Shown here piece by piece: positions 1-13,700 of a DNA stretch of 64,000 bases. The stretch comes from Enoplolaimus lenunculus (Eukaryota > Nematoda > Enoplea > Enoplida > Thoracostomopsidae): positions 32,093-96,092 of the forward strand of contig JASANG010003634.1 of assembly GCA_030248215.1 (NCBI GenBank), in the 5' to 3' direction. Made by a program: the position numbers and the translations under genes. Each line of letters opens with the position of its first letter. Position 1 is the stretch's first letter. Under the pieces are notes generated by a model. It ran no database searches, was not told the origin of the DNA, and saw nothing but the letters and a program-made list of their open reading frames with translations.

Positions 1-365
1 ATATTTTGCGTACACGTTGCGGTAAATTGCTTTTGAGCAGTTAACACTGTGAAATATTACCACGATACAGTCAACGTTCGAAGCAACGAATTACGTATTT
101 TACGCAGTGTTCAGTATAATTAAAATTTCAAGATAAATAAACGCGTTTTTTGTATGTTTTAAAATTCTTTATCAATTTTTTAGATTTAACGCAATGGGCA
201 AATGCATTTTAACTGGTTCAAACCATTCCGACTTTTGAGTTGTACGTAGTCTCAGATAGAAGAACAAGACACCGTCTGAAATAGACGCTTTGAAACAGAA
301 TTGTGCAAACACAACGACATATACGTAAAATATTCTAGATCCTGCATGATATGCTGTTCTATACG

Positions 366-456
366 AGAATAAATGTGCGTTCAGTGGACAGCGCCGGACG
401 GCGACGGAGGGTGACAGACGGCGCCGGACGCCATCAAAAGTATAGCGCCACGATAT
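366..456. mobile_element. Partial GC-rich palindromic MITE
   Basis: GCGCCGGACGGCGACGGAGG and GGCGCCGGACGCCATC followed by AAAAGTATAGCGCCAC, one end of the family seen complete at 9121-9264. Confidence 0.6.
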
Positions 457-510
457 GAGTGAAGAAGTTAACACGAAAACGCTAAAAATCACTATTTCAA
501 AACATGACTA

Positions 511-762
511 CACTGTAAACTCCAGTGAGTTGATTAATCCATTCAGATAGCGAGTTGGTGATTTCTGAATTAATCTCAATAAACATTAACTCATTCTGAG
601 TTGAGTTGATTCTCATTGTGAGTTGAGTTGACTTTGGGTGAGTTGGTAAATTAACACATAATGAATTGAATCAACTCAAAATTCTGAGTTCTGATAGTCC
701 TAACTCAGATTGAGTGATTCAACACATTTTGAGTTAAAATCAACTCACTGAAATTTACAGTG
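511..762. mobile_element. CACTGTAAA-ended MITE rich in GAGTTGA/TCAACTC words, TA-flanked
   Basis: CACTGTAAACTCCAGTGAG to CTCACTGAAATTTACAGTG, inverted, with TA on both sides (509-510, 763-764). The inside is built from short AACTCA/TGAGTT words in both directions. Confidence 0.82.
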
Positions 763-764
763 TA

Positions 765-1510
765 TGCGCTCTTGACAGATATAAAACCACAGTAGGCTAC
801 TGGATTTGTCAGAGCAAAATGTAAGCGAAGCCTATCGGTTGAAATCAGGAAAAATGTAAGCACTTGAGATGGATTATAGTTCGGGTTAATGAAAGAGTAC
901 AGAAATGAAATTAGAAAAACGGAATTTGCCAAGTTTATTTTGTATATTAAGTCAAACATTGTAACAAATTTCGTCATTCAACTCAGCGAGTAACGAGTAG
1001 TAAAACTATGTTCAGTTCAGAAACAATTGTGTCAAAAATAAAACGCTATTTGAAACGCTTTTCGTGTTTGAAACAGACGCGGTCAAAGTGCATATTTTGT
1101 ATGCAGAGAAACGCTGAAATGACATAGCTAGGGGGAAGCTAGACGCTTTTGAGTAAACACTTTTAGTGTTTGTCAACACGCTATTTTCTCATCATCGTAA
1201 ATGCTTTTTTGCAAAGATTTGTAAGTATTTATTGACTGTTTTAGATTATAGCCATAGTTATTCGCAAGTAGTACTGTAGGATTAACGGGGTTGAACAGGT
1301 TACCAGGTAGTCATTTGTGGGCCCTCGAGCCTCCCATTAGCTTAATCCGGTCCCTGTTTGCTACGGTTCGTCATGAAGGCCAAGAGGCACCTATATATGT
1401 GGTTTACTCTTGTTTGTCTAGCAAAGTACACTAAACAGAAACAATTTGACCAATTCGCTTAGACGAGCGTTGAGAACTCTGTATTTTGGGAGGGGGTACA
1501 TTCGGCTCAC
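765..1510. other. Gene B intron or 3' region, nothing recognised
   Basis: AT-rich, no splice-bounded frame and no clear repeat. GGGCCCTCGAGCCTCCCATT near 1320 has no recognised partner. Confidence 0.5.
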
Positions 1511-1723
1511 TTGTACAATTTGGCGTCGCTGGTTGTAATAAATACCAATTTCCGTCCGGATAACATTCAAAGTATCCGATTCCGGTTAAATCATTCGAAT
1601 AGTATCCTTCAATGCAGTCAACAACGATGGCGTCTGCCGGAAAATATGTGACTTGGTTTGGCGTGACTGACGTTAAGTTTCCCAGTGAATTTGTACAATT
1701 TGTTGTTATGTTTTGATTTGAAG
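1511..1723 (-). CDS. Gene B: sushi/CCP domain 3
   Basis: The 213-base phase-1 exon contains V-D-C-I-E-G-Y-Y-S-N-D and F-E-C-Y-P-D-G-N-W-Y, with N-C-T at the end. The donor is gtgagc and the acceptor ttacag. It is the last gene B exon found; the gene should continue left of the window because no stop or anchor has been reached. Confidence 0.86.
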
Positions 1724-4700
1724 CTGTAAATAGAACAAATTGCGTACGGGCCCGTGGCCAATGGGGGGGAGTAAAGAGGCTCAGCCCCCCTGAAAAACGT
1801 TTGCGCCCCCAACCCTAGAAAACTTTCTACCTTGCTTACAAGTCAACGAAAACTCTTATATGTCCGTCCTGCAAGTTTTTAGCCCCCCTAGCAAGGTAAA
1901 CTGGCTACGGGCCTGATTGCGTATGATTCGATTCTTTAGGCCGACAAGCAGTCAATAAGTATATTTTAACAATTTTATGTAATTGGACACATTTTATGTA
2001 CGAAACAAACTTTTGCGAATTGAAATTTTCAACAGAAGGCACACGGCATCAACTTGTGACAAAAGCGAACGAGAAGCCAAACACAATTTTAGCACTAAAT
2101 ATTAATACAAAATTTTGATTTGATTCCTATTTTGGAACTTGTGAGAAAAGCGAACGAGAAGCCAAACACAATTTTAGCACTAAATATTAATACAAAATTT
2201 TGATTTGATTCCTATTTTGGAACTTGTGAGAAAAGCGAACGAGAAGCCAAACACAATTTTAGCACTAAATATTAATACAAAATTTTGATTTGATTCCTAT
2301 TTTGGAACTTGTGAGAAAAGCGAACGAGAAGCCAAACACAATTTTAGCACTAAATAATTTTTCGACTTACCATTGTTGCATACAGTATACATGCTATCAT
2401 TGCACGATGTCCAAGTAAATGTTCCATTTGTAAGCGAACCACATTCCGGTAAATTAGAAACGATCTGAAACAAAGTCCAAATTTGAAAAGTTAGATTAGC
2501 ATTGTTTGTAGCTAATTTTAACAGCCGCATTTCCAGCATTATTTGCATAACGGAAATGATTAATGATTGGACAAAATTACGTACCGTTAACAATTCGAGA
2601 TTTAAAAAGGCACATGTATAGAACAGGGCCGGATTGTTTTTCGGAAGGGTCTACAATAGAGTCAGTTTAAGCTCTAGACTAATTTTTTGCTTAGGCTTAG
2701 GCTTGGCTTAGGCTTAGGCTTGGGATATGCTTATACTACAGTTACGGCCTTGTTCTATATATGGGCCTTTAAAAACATGAATATATATTAGCAAGAGTCC
2801 ATAGTTTCATTATGAGTGTGCAACTGGGTACATTCTGTGTAAAAAAATGTGCGCACGATACGTGATTATATACTTCTAGCAGTTCTAGCAAGTTATAACC
2901 CCTCATGTTTAAGGGTGGCTACAGTGCACTCCAATATCTTCACTCTGTTATTTACACCACCTCCCTTAAAGAACGGAAGGGTTGGTCAAAAACGCCAACA
3001 CCCGGTGGTACATTTTATATCATGCGATTCCCGCAGACTTGTGCATACTCTTGTTAAGGATTATCACGCACTGTTGATGTTATACAAAGCCAAACGCTTT
3101 TGACTTTGCATATGTGGTCCTTTGAATCTAGGAGCAAAATTTTTTGATGTGTGAACCACAAATCACCAACTAATACTGATATGTCGGCTAACTTCTAAAC
3201 TATGAGCCATTTTTTTAATTTAAATTACAAGCTCTTACAACTCGCTTGATTCAAATACAATTACCAACTGCCTACAGATGCTATATACATTTGAGAATAT
3301 ACAGCAAAATAAACGAAGTTTCGTCTGCTATTTAACTCAGCTGTTAATTTTGAATATTACAAAAATTTGCAAATCTATATCGTTATACCTAGAATGCCCC
3401 ACATGCGTATTTTGTGCAGTGTTCCAGCACAGAAGTAAACAGTGCTATTGACACTACTTAATAAATAAATCGTTCTACAAAAGAATTTGTACATATAGAT
3501 TCAGCTGGTGGTGTGATTTTGCAAGTGTCTTCAAAGTTGCGTTTATAGTTTAAACTAGTACACGTAGTTGCACAAATGTGCAACTAGACTAAGTCTTCTC
3601 CGGCCCCAGGCTAAATTATTGCCTAGCCCCTCTTGATAAGAGAAAATTACGCAGACATAAATCACGTCAGAAACTACTAGTATTCTATTATTCTTAATGC
3701 ATGCTTAGTCTTAATTTGCACTCGTAACGTGAAACAAAAATCTGTTGGAACGCTGCCCACAATACGTATGTTGGGAGTTCCAGCTTAAATATATAGATGA
3801 TCTGTAAGTGTTTAAAGCTCAAGCAGGCTACTAGTTTCATTAATTTCAACTATAAACCAATATTGATGTCATTCTATACTTCTTCAAACTCAGACCAGTC
3901 TCTGAGATACAGTAGTTGCTGCCTGCAGTGAAATTTAGCTGTGGCATCTTAAAAGTTACCTGACTCTGATATGTCCAGAACGAACGTCCATAGTGTTGTG
4001 AGCTGACACAAACAAAATATTTTTACGTTTAATAATACAGCATAATTTTGGCCTAACTTTATGGGGCGAATCATTTTTTCGCTAGACTGTAAGCGCAAGG
4101 TTTGGACTAATTTATTTTCTTTGGGTTCAGGCTTAGGCAAAAGCTTACAATTAGGCATATCTTTACGCTAAGGCTTATGCTTAGGCTTATGAAACAGTTA
4201 CGCCTCCTAAAATAATATTGCCCGCAAACAACACGAATTCAAAAATTTTGCATCTTCGCTGCAATTACGCAATCTTCAAACATAAATAAATTCGCTAAAA
4301 ACACACTTTAAAATTGTAAAATTTCGAAACGCAAAAAGTATCCCTCCCCGGTCAGAAAATCATGGATTAACCAATGGCCAAAATACACATGTTGGATGTT
4401 CCAGCTTTAATGAACAATTGAGTTGATTAATCACCGTATCGAATGAATTATCTACTTTTAGTTATTTCTGAGTTAATTACGGTAATAATGCACTCACTCT
4501 CAGCTGATTTCATTCTGGATTAGTTGATTAATTAACTCAGAATGAGTTCAAACAATTCAGAATTCTGAGTTGCGAAAAACCTAATTCTGAAAGCTCATAC
4601 TCTCTGAGTGGATTCAACTGATTCTGAGTTAAAATCAACTCACTCAAATTTACATTAAAATCAACTCACTCAAGTTTACAGTGCACATCAAACTGGTTTG

Positions 4701-7700
4701 TACTCACTTGTTTATGACTTGCTCCAAAATCGCAAACGAATAACTGTCGTTCCAGCTTGCAAGAGTCGTATTATACGCGAAGCATAAATCTTCAGCAGCT
4801 GTTCGATTTCGTACTGGAAACGGTGGAACAAAGAACGTTGGTATTTCTGAAACATTTAGTAGAATACAGCGAAATATGCAAATAAGTAACCAATAACGAA
4901 TCCAAAATTTCAGAAAATCGAATATCAAAGGTTTACGCGGAACATTATATAGAAATTTGACCGTATCTAAAACTTTAACTTCTACTTCAACAGGGGATGT
5001 CAAGTTACATCTGTAATTCCCCCCCAAAACTGAACGCTGTGCATGACTTCAAAATCAAAAACAACACTTTTACAGACCTACCAGAAACCGGAACGGTCCT
5101 TAAATGGGCCAAATTTAAGATACTCTATGAGTGAATGAGGTTGAAACTTAATTACCGTCTATTTAGTGTACAAAAACAATAGAAAACGAAATGATTAGGA
5201 ATATTCGTAAATTACCTGTGCATGTAATTGGTTGATAAAGATACCAAGTGCCGTTAGGATAACATTCAAAACTAAGATTGCCAACAAATTGATCCAAGTA
5301 ATATCCATTGATGCATTCAACAGTGACTTGTGCCGCCAAAGCAAATGTTGTATGATTAGGTTGAACGCTAATCTGGTAGCCTTGTGGTGTTGAACAATGC
5401 TGCGTTGCTGTTTGTAACGAAGCTAAAAAGTTGTATATAAGAAAATTAACATAATTCTGCTTAATGCTAGCGCTTGTTTTTCGTTACGTTTACACTGCAA
5501 AAAATGGTGTGTCAAATTAACTCTCTCCGAAATATACTCAACGAGACTGTCACAAACTGAGTCAAATTCGACTCACTGAGTCGTACGTTTGATTTTGGCG
5601 AAGTCGAATTTGACCCAGTCTGTGTAGTCCCGTAGGGCCTATTTCAGAATTTTGCTTACTACCACTTAACCCAAATGTGTGTCTATAGGAGCTTAATCTC
5701 TTTAAAAAATTTTGGCTTCGCTGAAAATTTTACGAAAATAGACCTTCAATGCCACTCGAATGACATTGTCGGTCGCTTGCCGCTATACTGTGTTGTGTCG
5801 GTATACGGATCTTATTATCGTTTAAGCTTTCAAACATAAATGATATAATGCATAGAACAGGGCCGTAACAGTAGTCTACGCATACTTCTAAGCATGAGCC
5901 CAAGCCCAAGCCTTAGCCTAAGCGTCAAAATGAGCTTATACTTAAGCCTAAGCATAAGTCGAAGTAAAAAAATTGGTCTAAACCTTAAGGTTATTCTAGT
6001 GCAGTCCAACAAAAAACGTTTCGCCCTTGATCTTTACATTGACCATAAAAACAAATTTTAATGCTTTAAACATAGCCCCATTAGATAAAACAAATGCTAA
6101 CTATGGAATGTACCTATTAATAAGCCCCTGTTATATGTAGGTCGTAAGCTTTTAAGGAGATACACGGATTCTAGTGCTTAATACAGGACATTAAAGGCGC
6201 CGTATTTTGTATGCTTGCGGCAACATACGTGTGGACGTCTCCCTTTATAGCACACGGACACGAGTAAGTTTACATCAATTGTAAGCTGAACTGATCATAA
6301 ACTGGTTAAAATTAAATGTGGTTCCGCAATCAACTTACCGTTATTACACACGGCAAACATTAAACCAGAACAGTTTGTCCATGTGAAGTTAGCATCAGTT
6401 ACAGAACCACAAAATGACAAATTTGCTGTAGTCTATAAAATAATTATTGATTGGGTTTGTAAAATTGTAGACTTATGATGCCTCCTTGATATAAAGCAAA
6501 AGTCACTTACAATGGCTGAGATTAGGCGTTTATTTGGTTTTGTTCAAGAATTTAAGTATTGCGTCGGCGTCTTAAGTATTTACTTAAACATAACTTAAAT
6601 AAATACTCAAGTGAAATTTCAGAAACCCAGCCAATATGTGTCAATTTTAGGAAAGTTTTCCTTGCTTTCTATAGCAACCCGAGTCCCGACCCCGTTTCTT
6701 GGGTTCAAATTTGCACAGAAACTTTCAAAGGTTCGCAAAATATTCATCAACAAATATAGGAACATTTTCAACTAATCAGGGCTACGTTACAGCTAGGTGT
6801 CAGTTTCAACTTTGATTTCAACTTTAGTCAAGATCTTACGTACGGGTTTTCACTTTGACTTTGATGCTTTAAAATGAATGCGAAAGAAGTTGTAACCCAC
6901 AATTCACGTTTAATTCTGCCCTAAAAATATGAATTTCTGCTAACCGAATGAATTGCGTTTCGACCGCTTCAGTATAGGAAATTTTCCAATCAAACTATTA
7001 AAGCATAGCCATCCCATTGGTCAACGACTTTTTCGTAGATTCATGGTTATCATCTGGATCTATTTAATAGATGCGACCACTAGCGGATCCAGACGGGCTG
7101 ACCCTCTATCATCAGAAAAGTTTTTGTGATTAAATGCAAAAGTTCCTGCAATAAAAATTTTCTCTCTCAGAAAATTGGAAGATAGCATTTAGTAAATTTT
7201 GCTTTTCATAACTTTTGCCAGCCTGCCTCCCGTCAGAAATTTTTGAATCCGCCGTTGTACAACACTACAGCGTTGTTACCTTCTCAGTAATAGTTTACCC
7301 TATCAAACACGTCCGTCTCTATACTTACTGGAGCTATTCGACCAAATTAATCATGCAAATATGAAGTAAAATCCCTTACATTTTTGTGATCGGTCCAGAA
7401 CGAACGTCCACTGTTTCCAGAACTGAAAATAATTAAGTAATTTTTTGTTGAAATTTAATATTTTAAAAGTTTCAAATTTGAAAACATTTCGAAACGAATT
7501 GAGTTAAAGTTTTCAGTCAAAATTTAATTGTATTCAAACACGACTGTTTCTGTGTGGATTTTATTCATTAAATATCGCATTTGGCTACAAATCACTAAAT
7601 TGCAAAAAATAACTTCAATTCGAAATGTTTTATTGCAAATGGGGTATAAACTGAGTGTTGCAATATTACATTTAAAAGCGTATTAGACACCTAAGCATAT

Positions 7701-10700
7701 TATTCAGTCAACGCCAAACTGTAACGGTAAGTCTAAAACTAAGCCTAAGTCTAAGCAAAGATAATATTAATAATAAAAAGCCTAAGCCTATTTTATAGAA
7801 ATCGCACGAGAAAACGCAATATGGCTAACAGTAACACCGACAAATTTGAGTTCACAATAATTTAAGTGCAAATATAAATAATTGCAATTTTTATAACCTG
7901 TTTATGAATTGATTTAGCAACATAAACGAATTTTGATCACGCCAACTGGCCAAACTGCTGTTGTATGCAAAACACAAATCTTCAGCGGCTGCTCGGCTTC
8001 GTATCGGATACGGCGGAATAAAGTAAGTTGGTGTTTCTGAAAACAAAACTCAAATTTTAGCTAAATTTTGGACGTTAAATGTAAACTCTTAATTTAGTAA
8101 CTTTTTTGTAAATTTTGCGTATTTCTCCGTTTTTATTAGTACTAGTCAACGTGGTTGCACAATTTGCAACATTAACAACGCTCCTATTACAACTTTTTGT
8201 GTAGGAAAATTATGCTATACTTTATGTTAACTGTTCCGTTCACTATTTCATTCATTGCTACATCGTGTGTCTGCATAGTACTTCCGAAAGATATAATTCT
8301 AGTCTGCGTACATAAGTTGTCTCATGTTTATATATGAAACATTCGCTACAACATCTGAAACGTGGCTCATAATACGTATGTGGAGCGTTCCAGCTTTAAT
8401 AATCAGGTGTGAACAACAATATCTAATAAATATGTTTGAATATTTCGGTTACTTTGAGAAATGCACATTGTAACACCTATTAAAAAGACAGATCTGTTAA
8501 ATAACGCCCCCCTCTTGGAAAATTTTTGCCCACACTAGAAAATTTTAAACCATGCATGCAAGTCATTAAAAACCCTTGAATGCCACTCCTGAAAAAAATT
8601 TAGCCCGCTCTCCTTAGCAAGGTGAGCTGGCTACTGGCCACTTCTTTGCAGGTTTACGCCCTGAATTTGCCGTTTAAGCAATACCTTACCATGACAAACG
8701 AATGGAATAGGTTCGTACCAGGTGCCGTTTGGATAACATTGGTACGTGTGTTTAATGTTGGTAACATCTTCATAGTACCCTGTCGCACAAGATACTGTTA
8801 CAGTATCACTTGGGATATAAACGGATTTAATGGGATTTACCACAAGACCAACAGTGAAATTAGGCGCAGCACATGAAATTGCGTTTGATTGATATGAAGC
8901 TGAAATATATAATCCATGGCACTTATATGTGAATTCTGAAAACCAGCTTAACGCTGCTGCTAGGTAGTACAAGGCCCGAACTGAGGAAATTGCTATTCAT
9001 TGCGGACGTTGAGCAAAAGAAAAAAGATTGGTTTTGACAGTTTTAGGGTTTGAAACCAAACGAGATTCAAGAAACCGAGACAGACTTCCATACTGTATAT
9101 ACACAGACAACCATACCTTAGGGTGGCGGTATATTTGTCGTACGGTGGGGCCCGGCGCCGTCCGTCACCATATGGTATCGTACGTGAGTGTTTCATGTAC
9201 AATGCCGCACGGTGACGTATGGTGACGGACGGCGCCGGACGTTAGCAAAAGCATAACGCCAACCTTAATGATACCTAAAGAGTCGCTAGCATGCGAACAT
9301 TGAATATACGAAAGCTAAACATTTTAAACTGATACAAAACATCACAATTAAAGTTGTGTAATTTGAGCTAATTCAAAATCAACAGTTGTCGCTAGGCCAG
9401 TAACCCCTAAAACAATTCCTATAGGCAGAGTTTATATTCGTAATTTCACCTAAAGTTAAACATTTAGGCAAAGTCTCATCGCCAGAAGACACAAAAAGGT
9501 TAATCCCTGAAAAAATTTTCGCCCGCCCCATTTTGTCCGTATTTGGCAAAGTTTTTTTTAACGCAGCTTATAAATTATGTCAGTCCACGTTACTGCTGGT
9601 TCGGCCAGCACAAAAAATGTCCGCACCATTTCAGGTTTGCGCGGAACTATTGAGTACAGCGATAACTATGTACGGACATAAACATTAGCTAGCTAGCTAG
9701 CTAACTCGTACGGACATAGTTCTCGTTTTTGCCGAAATGTACGCATAGTTAAAAGCTAAGTTAGGTTTTTGTAAAACCATAAATTTTTGTGTGCACCATG
9801 TGTTTTGAATACCGCTGGAGTAATTTATATTTGATATTGCATATAAAGTGTTTTCTATGCTCGTGTAAGCCAGACCAAGCATCATCGTTTTTCGTTTGCG
9901 GACATAGTTTCCAGCAAAATGTACACCGTCCGCAATTAGCAAAGGCTGTCTCAGCGGACGTTGTAGCATATTTTGGTATTGCTTCCGGACACATTGAAGT
10001 ATGTAAACGTCGTTCGGACACTTTATGTGCATGACGATTAGCAAAATTTTTGAATGACAGCCACAAAAATATATTTGCTTTTTAACACGTGGACTGGAGG
10101 GCACAATTCTGATTTTGCACGAAAAACGAGCAAAATAACCAATCAAACAATTGTATTCACCGTTAAAGCATGCAACATGATATGATTGGTTGCAATTCGC
10201 AATTGCAAGCCGGTAATAAGCGTTCGCGTCTGCGCTAACGACACAATCTCCAACGAAAGATTTGACGTTGTTTGTAATTTCACTGTTCATCGCTTTGCCG
10301 TAGTCTTCATATGCCATATTGAATGGATCGTCCCAAATCCAGCTTGATATCATATTTGTAAAACCCACAATTTGAAGTGTGTTTTGCACCTATCAACAGT
10401 TAAAAATACAAATTTAAATGTATAAAACGAAGTATAATTTTATATAAATAATTCGGTCAATTTTGCATCTCACAGAGTTCATTGATTCTTTAGTCTTATA
10501 GATGTTTACATATATTTATTTAACAGGGCTGGAACAGTAGTATAAGCATTTTCCTAAGCCTAAGCCTAAGCCTGAGCTTAACCGCAAGGATGAGCCTATT
10601 GATAAGGCTAAGCCTAAGCGAAAGCGTAAGGATGAGCCTATTGCTAAGCGTAAGCCTAAATCTTTAGCAGAAAAGTTAGTCTGAAGCTTACACTAACTCT

Positions 10701-13700
10701 ATTACACAGCCCCGCCGGAAAACGATCCGGCCCTGTTCTATACATGGGCCATTTCATTTTTTTTAATTTTCCGTACACCAGTATAAAAAATATAATGATA
10801 ACCAATTGCAGCAACATACAATAGTGACTAAAGCAATGGATGCGCCATGGAAAGGCCACTAACCACCAGTTAAGAAATCTGTTCAAATCGACCAAATTGA
10901 GACGTTTTTTAAAACATAGCCAAGGTCAAATGCATTAACTTGGCAATAGTCTTGGTTAAAGTTTAAGCTACGTTTGCCAGTTGTGGACCCAATCAAAAGT
11001 ACGCTTAGGGTTTATGGTATTGTGAATGAGATTACTTTTTACAGGTAAATACAAATTTTTTGCGAAAATAATGCTATAGTTTTTTTTTTAATTTTAAGCA
11101 CCAAAAGTAATGGTAACATTAGCTGTTATCAGTTGATGCTTTGGAAAATTCGAATATCATAGTTGAATTTGGAAATCATAATATAACAATGAATAATGAT
11201 ATGTAAAAATACGCATTATCTTAACCCATATCTTGTTGAAGTCAGTTTAAACTGATGGCAGAAATAAGGTCTATATCTTTGAAGTTGTAAAATAAGATCA
11301 AAGGCGATGCGCAGGATTTGCTGTTAGAAACAACCTATATTTATTACAATAATGCGTTATTGAGCAGCATCGTAATGCCACTGTAAGGTGTTTAATGTTG
11401 TGCAACATCCAGCGAAACAGAAAAAACGCAGAAAACTATGCATTTTAACATTGTTTCTTGTGTTTCCCATAGCAGTAGTTCTTGTTAATATTTCGCTAGA
11501 ACATGGTCCCAGATCCTCCTGATGTCAATTTAAACGGACAGTATAAAAAGTCAATTTAAAATGATTCATATTGCGCAATTCTGAAAAGTATGCTTTTATT
11601 TCACTTGATATTACATACAACCAAGAGTGGATGATCACTCTTTATAACAAGAGTGTGCAACTGGGTACATTCTGTGTATTAAAGAATGTATCAGCACGCG
11701 TTGCATTTTTGGCCGACCCCCCTTGTTTAGGGGGTCTATATCCAGTTTTATATCGTAGTAATGCTAGGAGCAAATTGTAACCCACCTTGTTAAAGGGGGG
11801 AGTAGGGTACTGAAGTATACTATGTTAATCTCTTGCTTAAAGCCCCCGCCCTTGATTGAGGGGGGTGTCGAACAAAAATGCAACGCGTGCTTGTACATTT
11901 AGTACCATGCACAGCCCAAGCAGTTGCACACTCTTCTGCAAGGTGGCCATCATACACTCTTGATACAACCAACCCAGATATTGCAGCGGCATTCAAATCG
12001 GCTGACTTTGGTACATCTGGGTTAAACATGGGTTGCAAACGTTTGGTGCAGGCACGTATCCTGCTCACCTTGCTAGTGGGAGCTAAAAAATTTTCAGGAG
12101 GGGCATTCAAAGCGTTTAATGATTTTCAAGCAAAGTTGAAATTTTTCTAGGAGGGCGAAAATTTTTATAGGAGGGCTGAGCCCCCTTGGCCTCCCTTGGC
12201 TACGGGCCCGGACTGGTGTAGCTTTCAGTTTTCAAACGTAACACAGGTTTTAATTGTACGAGAGCCTTGGTATTGCAGGTATAATAACTGGAACTACAAT
12301 TAATAACCAGATGACCTGTACTTACATGTACCTGTTGCAAAGACGTCCAATACCTGTTGTATTTCTGAGGAATCCTGAAATATAAAAAATACCAAGGTAT
12401 AAACGGATTGTAAACAACGAAAACAGCAACCGGATAGCGATCAAAATAACGGAAACTGGAACCAGATATGTGCAAAAGTTTCAAACCTGTTTTTTGCGAA
12501 AACAATTACGTCAAATATTCTTCCGGCTAAGAAAAATTAATAAAAAATGGAGCAATAGCATTGAAATTTCAGGTATTTCTATGGCGGATACGGGCGTGAC
12601 CGGAACCGAAGACGAATGTCCGGTTACATCCGGAAAATTACCGAATAAAGATAAATAAGCAATCGATATGTATTGATCATAAACAACAGTACAGATACAT
12701 GCCGCCCTGGTCGTAATTGTGTTTTGGGGGCCGACCCGTAGCCAGCTCTATGGGGGAACAAAACATTTTGAGGAGGGGCATAAAAGGATTTTCGGTGACT
12801 TACAAGCAAGGCTGAAACTTTTCTATTGGCTAAAAAATTTCCCCAGAGGAGGGGGGGGGCTGAGTCGCTTTAGCCCCCCTTTGGCTACGTTGCCGTGTCA
12901 GAGTTGTCATGTTGTTAGCCGGGACAGATAAACATGCTTGACGCGATATATACGTTTGTGATTGAAACTCACACATTTCGTTGTCTAACAAATTTATCGA
13001 AATATGATTTTGTTGGTAGCGCTGGCAGACTGGTTCCATACGCGAGACACAAATCCTTCGCTTGTACGTAATTTCGAAGTCCAAATTGTAACGGGAAGAA
13101 AAATGTTATCTCTGAAATGATATTTGATTTATTTCAATTTGAAGTTTTAAAACCAAATAAGTAAAGATTATGAAAAGACGTCGTTTGCTTCTGTTAACTC
13201 ACCAGCATTTACCGGTTTGCTCAAAATTGAACCATTTTTGAACGGTATTTACGGTGTTGTGGTGCTGGCTAGAAAACGGCCGGGCAGAGGTATTGGTCCG
13301 TCCGGCCGCCAGCAAGCCGTCCGGCCAGTAATTGCTTAAAACCATTGTGACATCATTAATTTATGATTTTTTAATTATATTTAGATTTCGAGTCGAACCT
13401 TACCTGAAATTTGAAATGTTGTTTACTGTTATCATTATGGTCAATGTTACAATTGAATCACTAGTTGAAACTACTTTTTTGCACTTGTATTCTACAAAAC
13501 TCGTGGTGAGATAAAGTGTTTTTGAAAAATATACTGAAATCTTTCACAGGAGCAAATATAAACATTTTGGACAATGATAAAGGGAATAATAATGTAACCG
13601 AATTAGATCATCTGAAATTTTCGCAGCGATCAATGAACATTTCGGAAAGTAAAAGTTTTATAGCTGGCTTCAACATAAATGAAGTTTAGTTTAGATTTAG

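Noticed and set aside
5494..5633. Copy of the CACTGTAAA-ended MITE
   Set aside because: It shares ACTCA words and a TTTACACTGC start, but the rest does not align and no opposite end is found.
9697..10160. Extension of the lectin exon frame at 10161 past its donor
   Set aside because: The frame runs on by chance after a good gtgaat donor; lectin homology ends at the donor.
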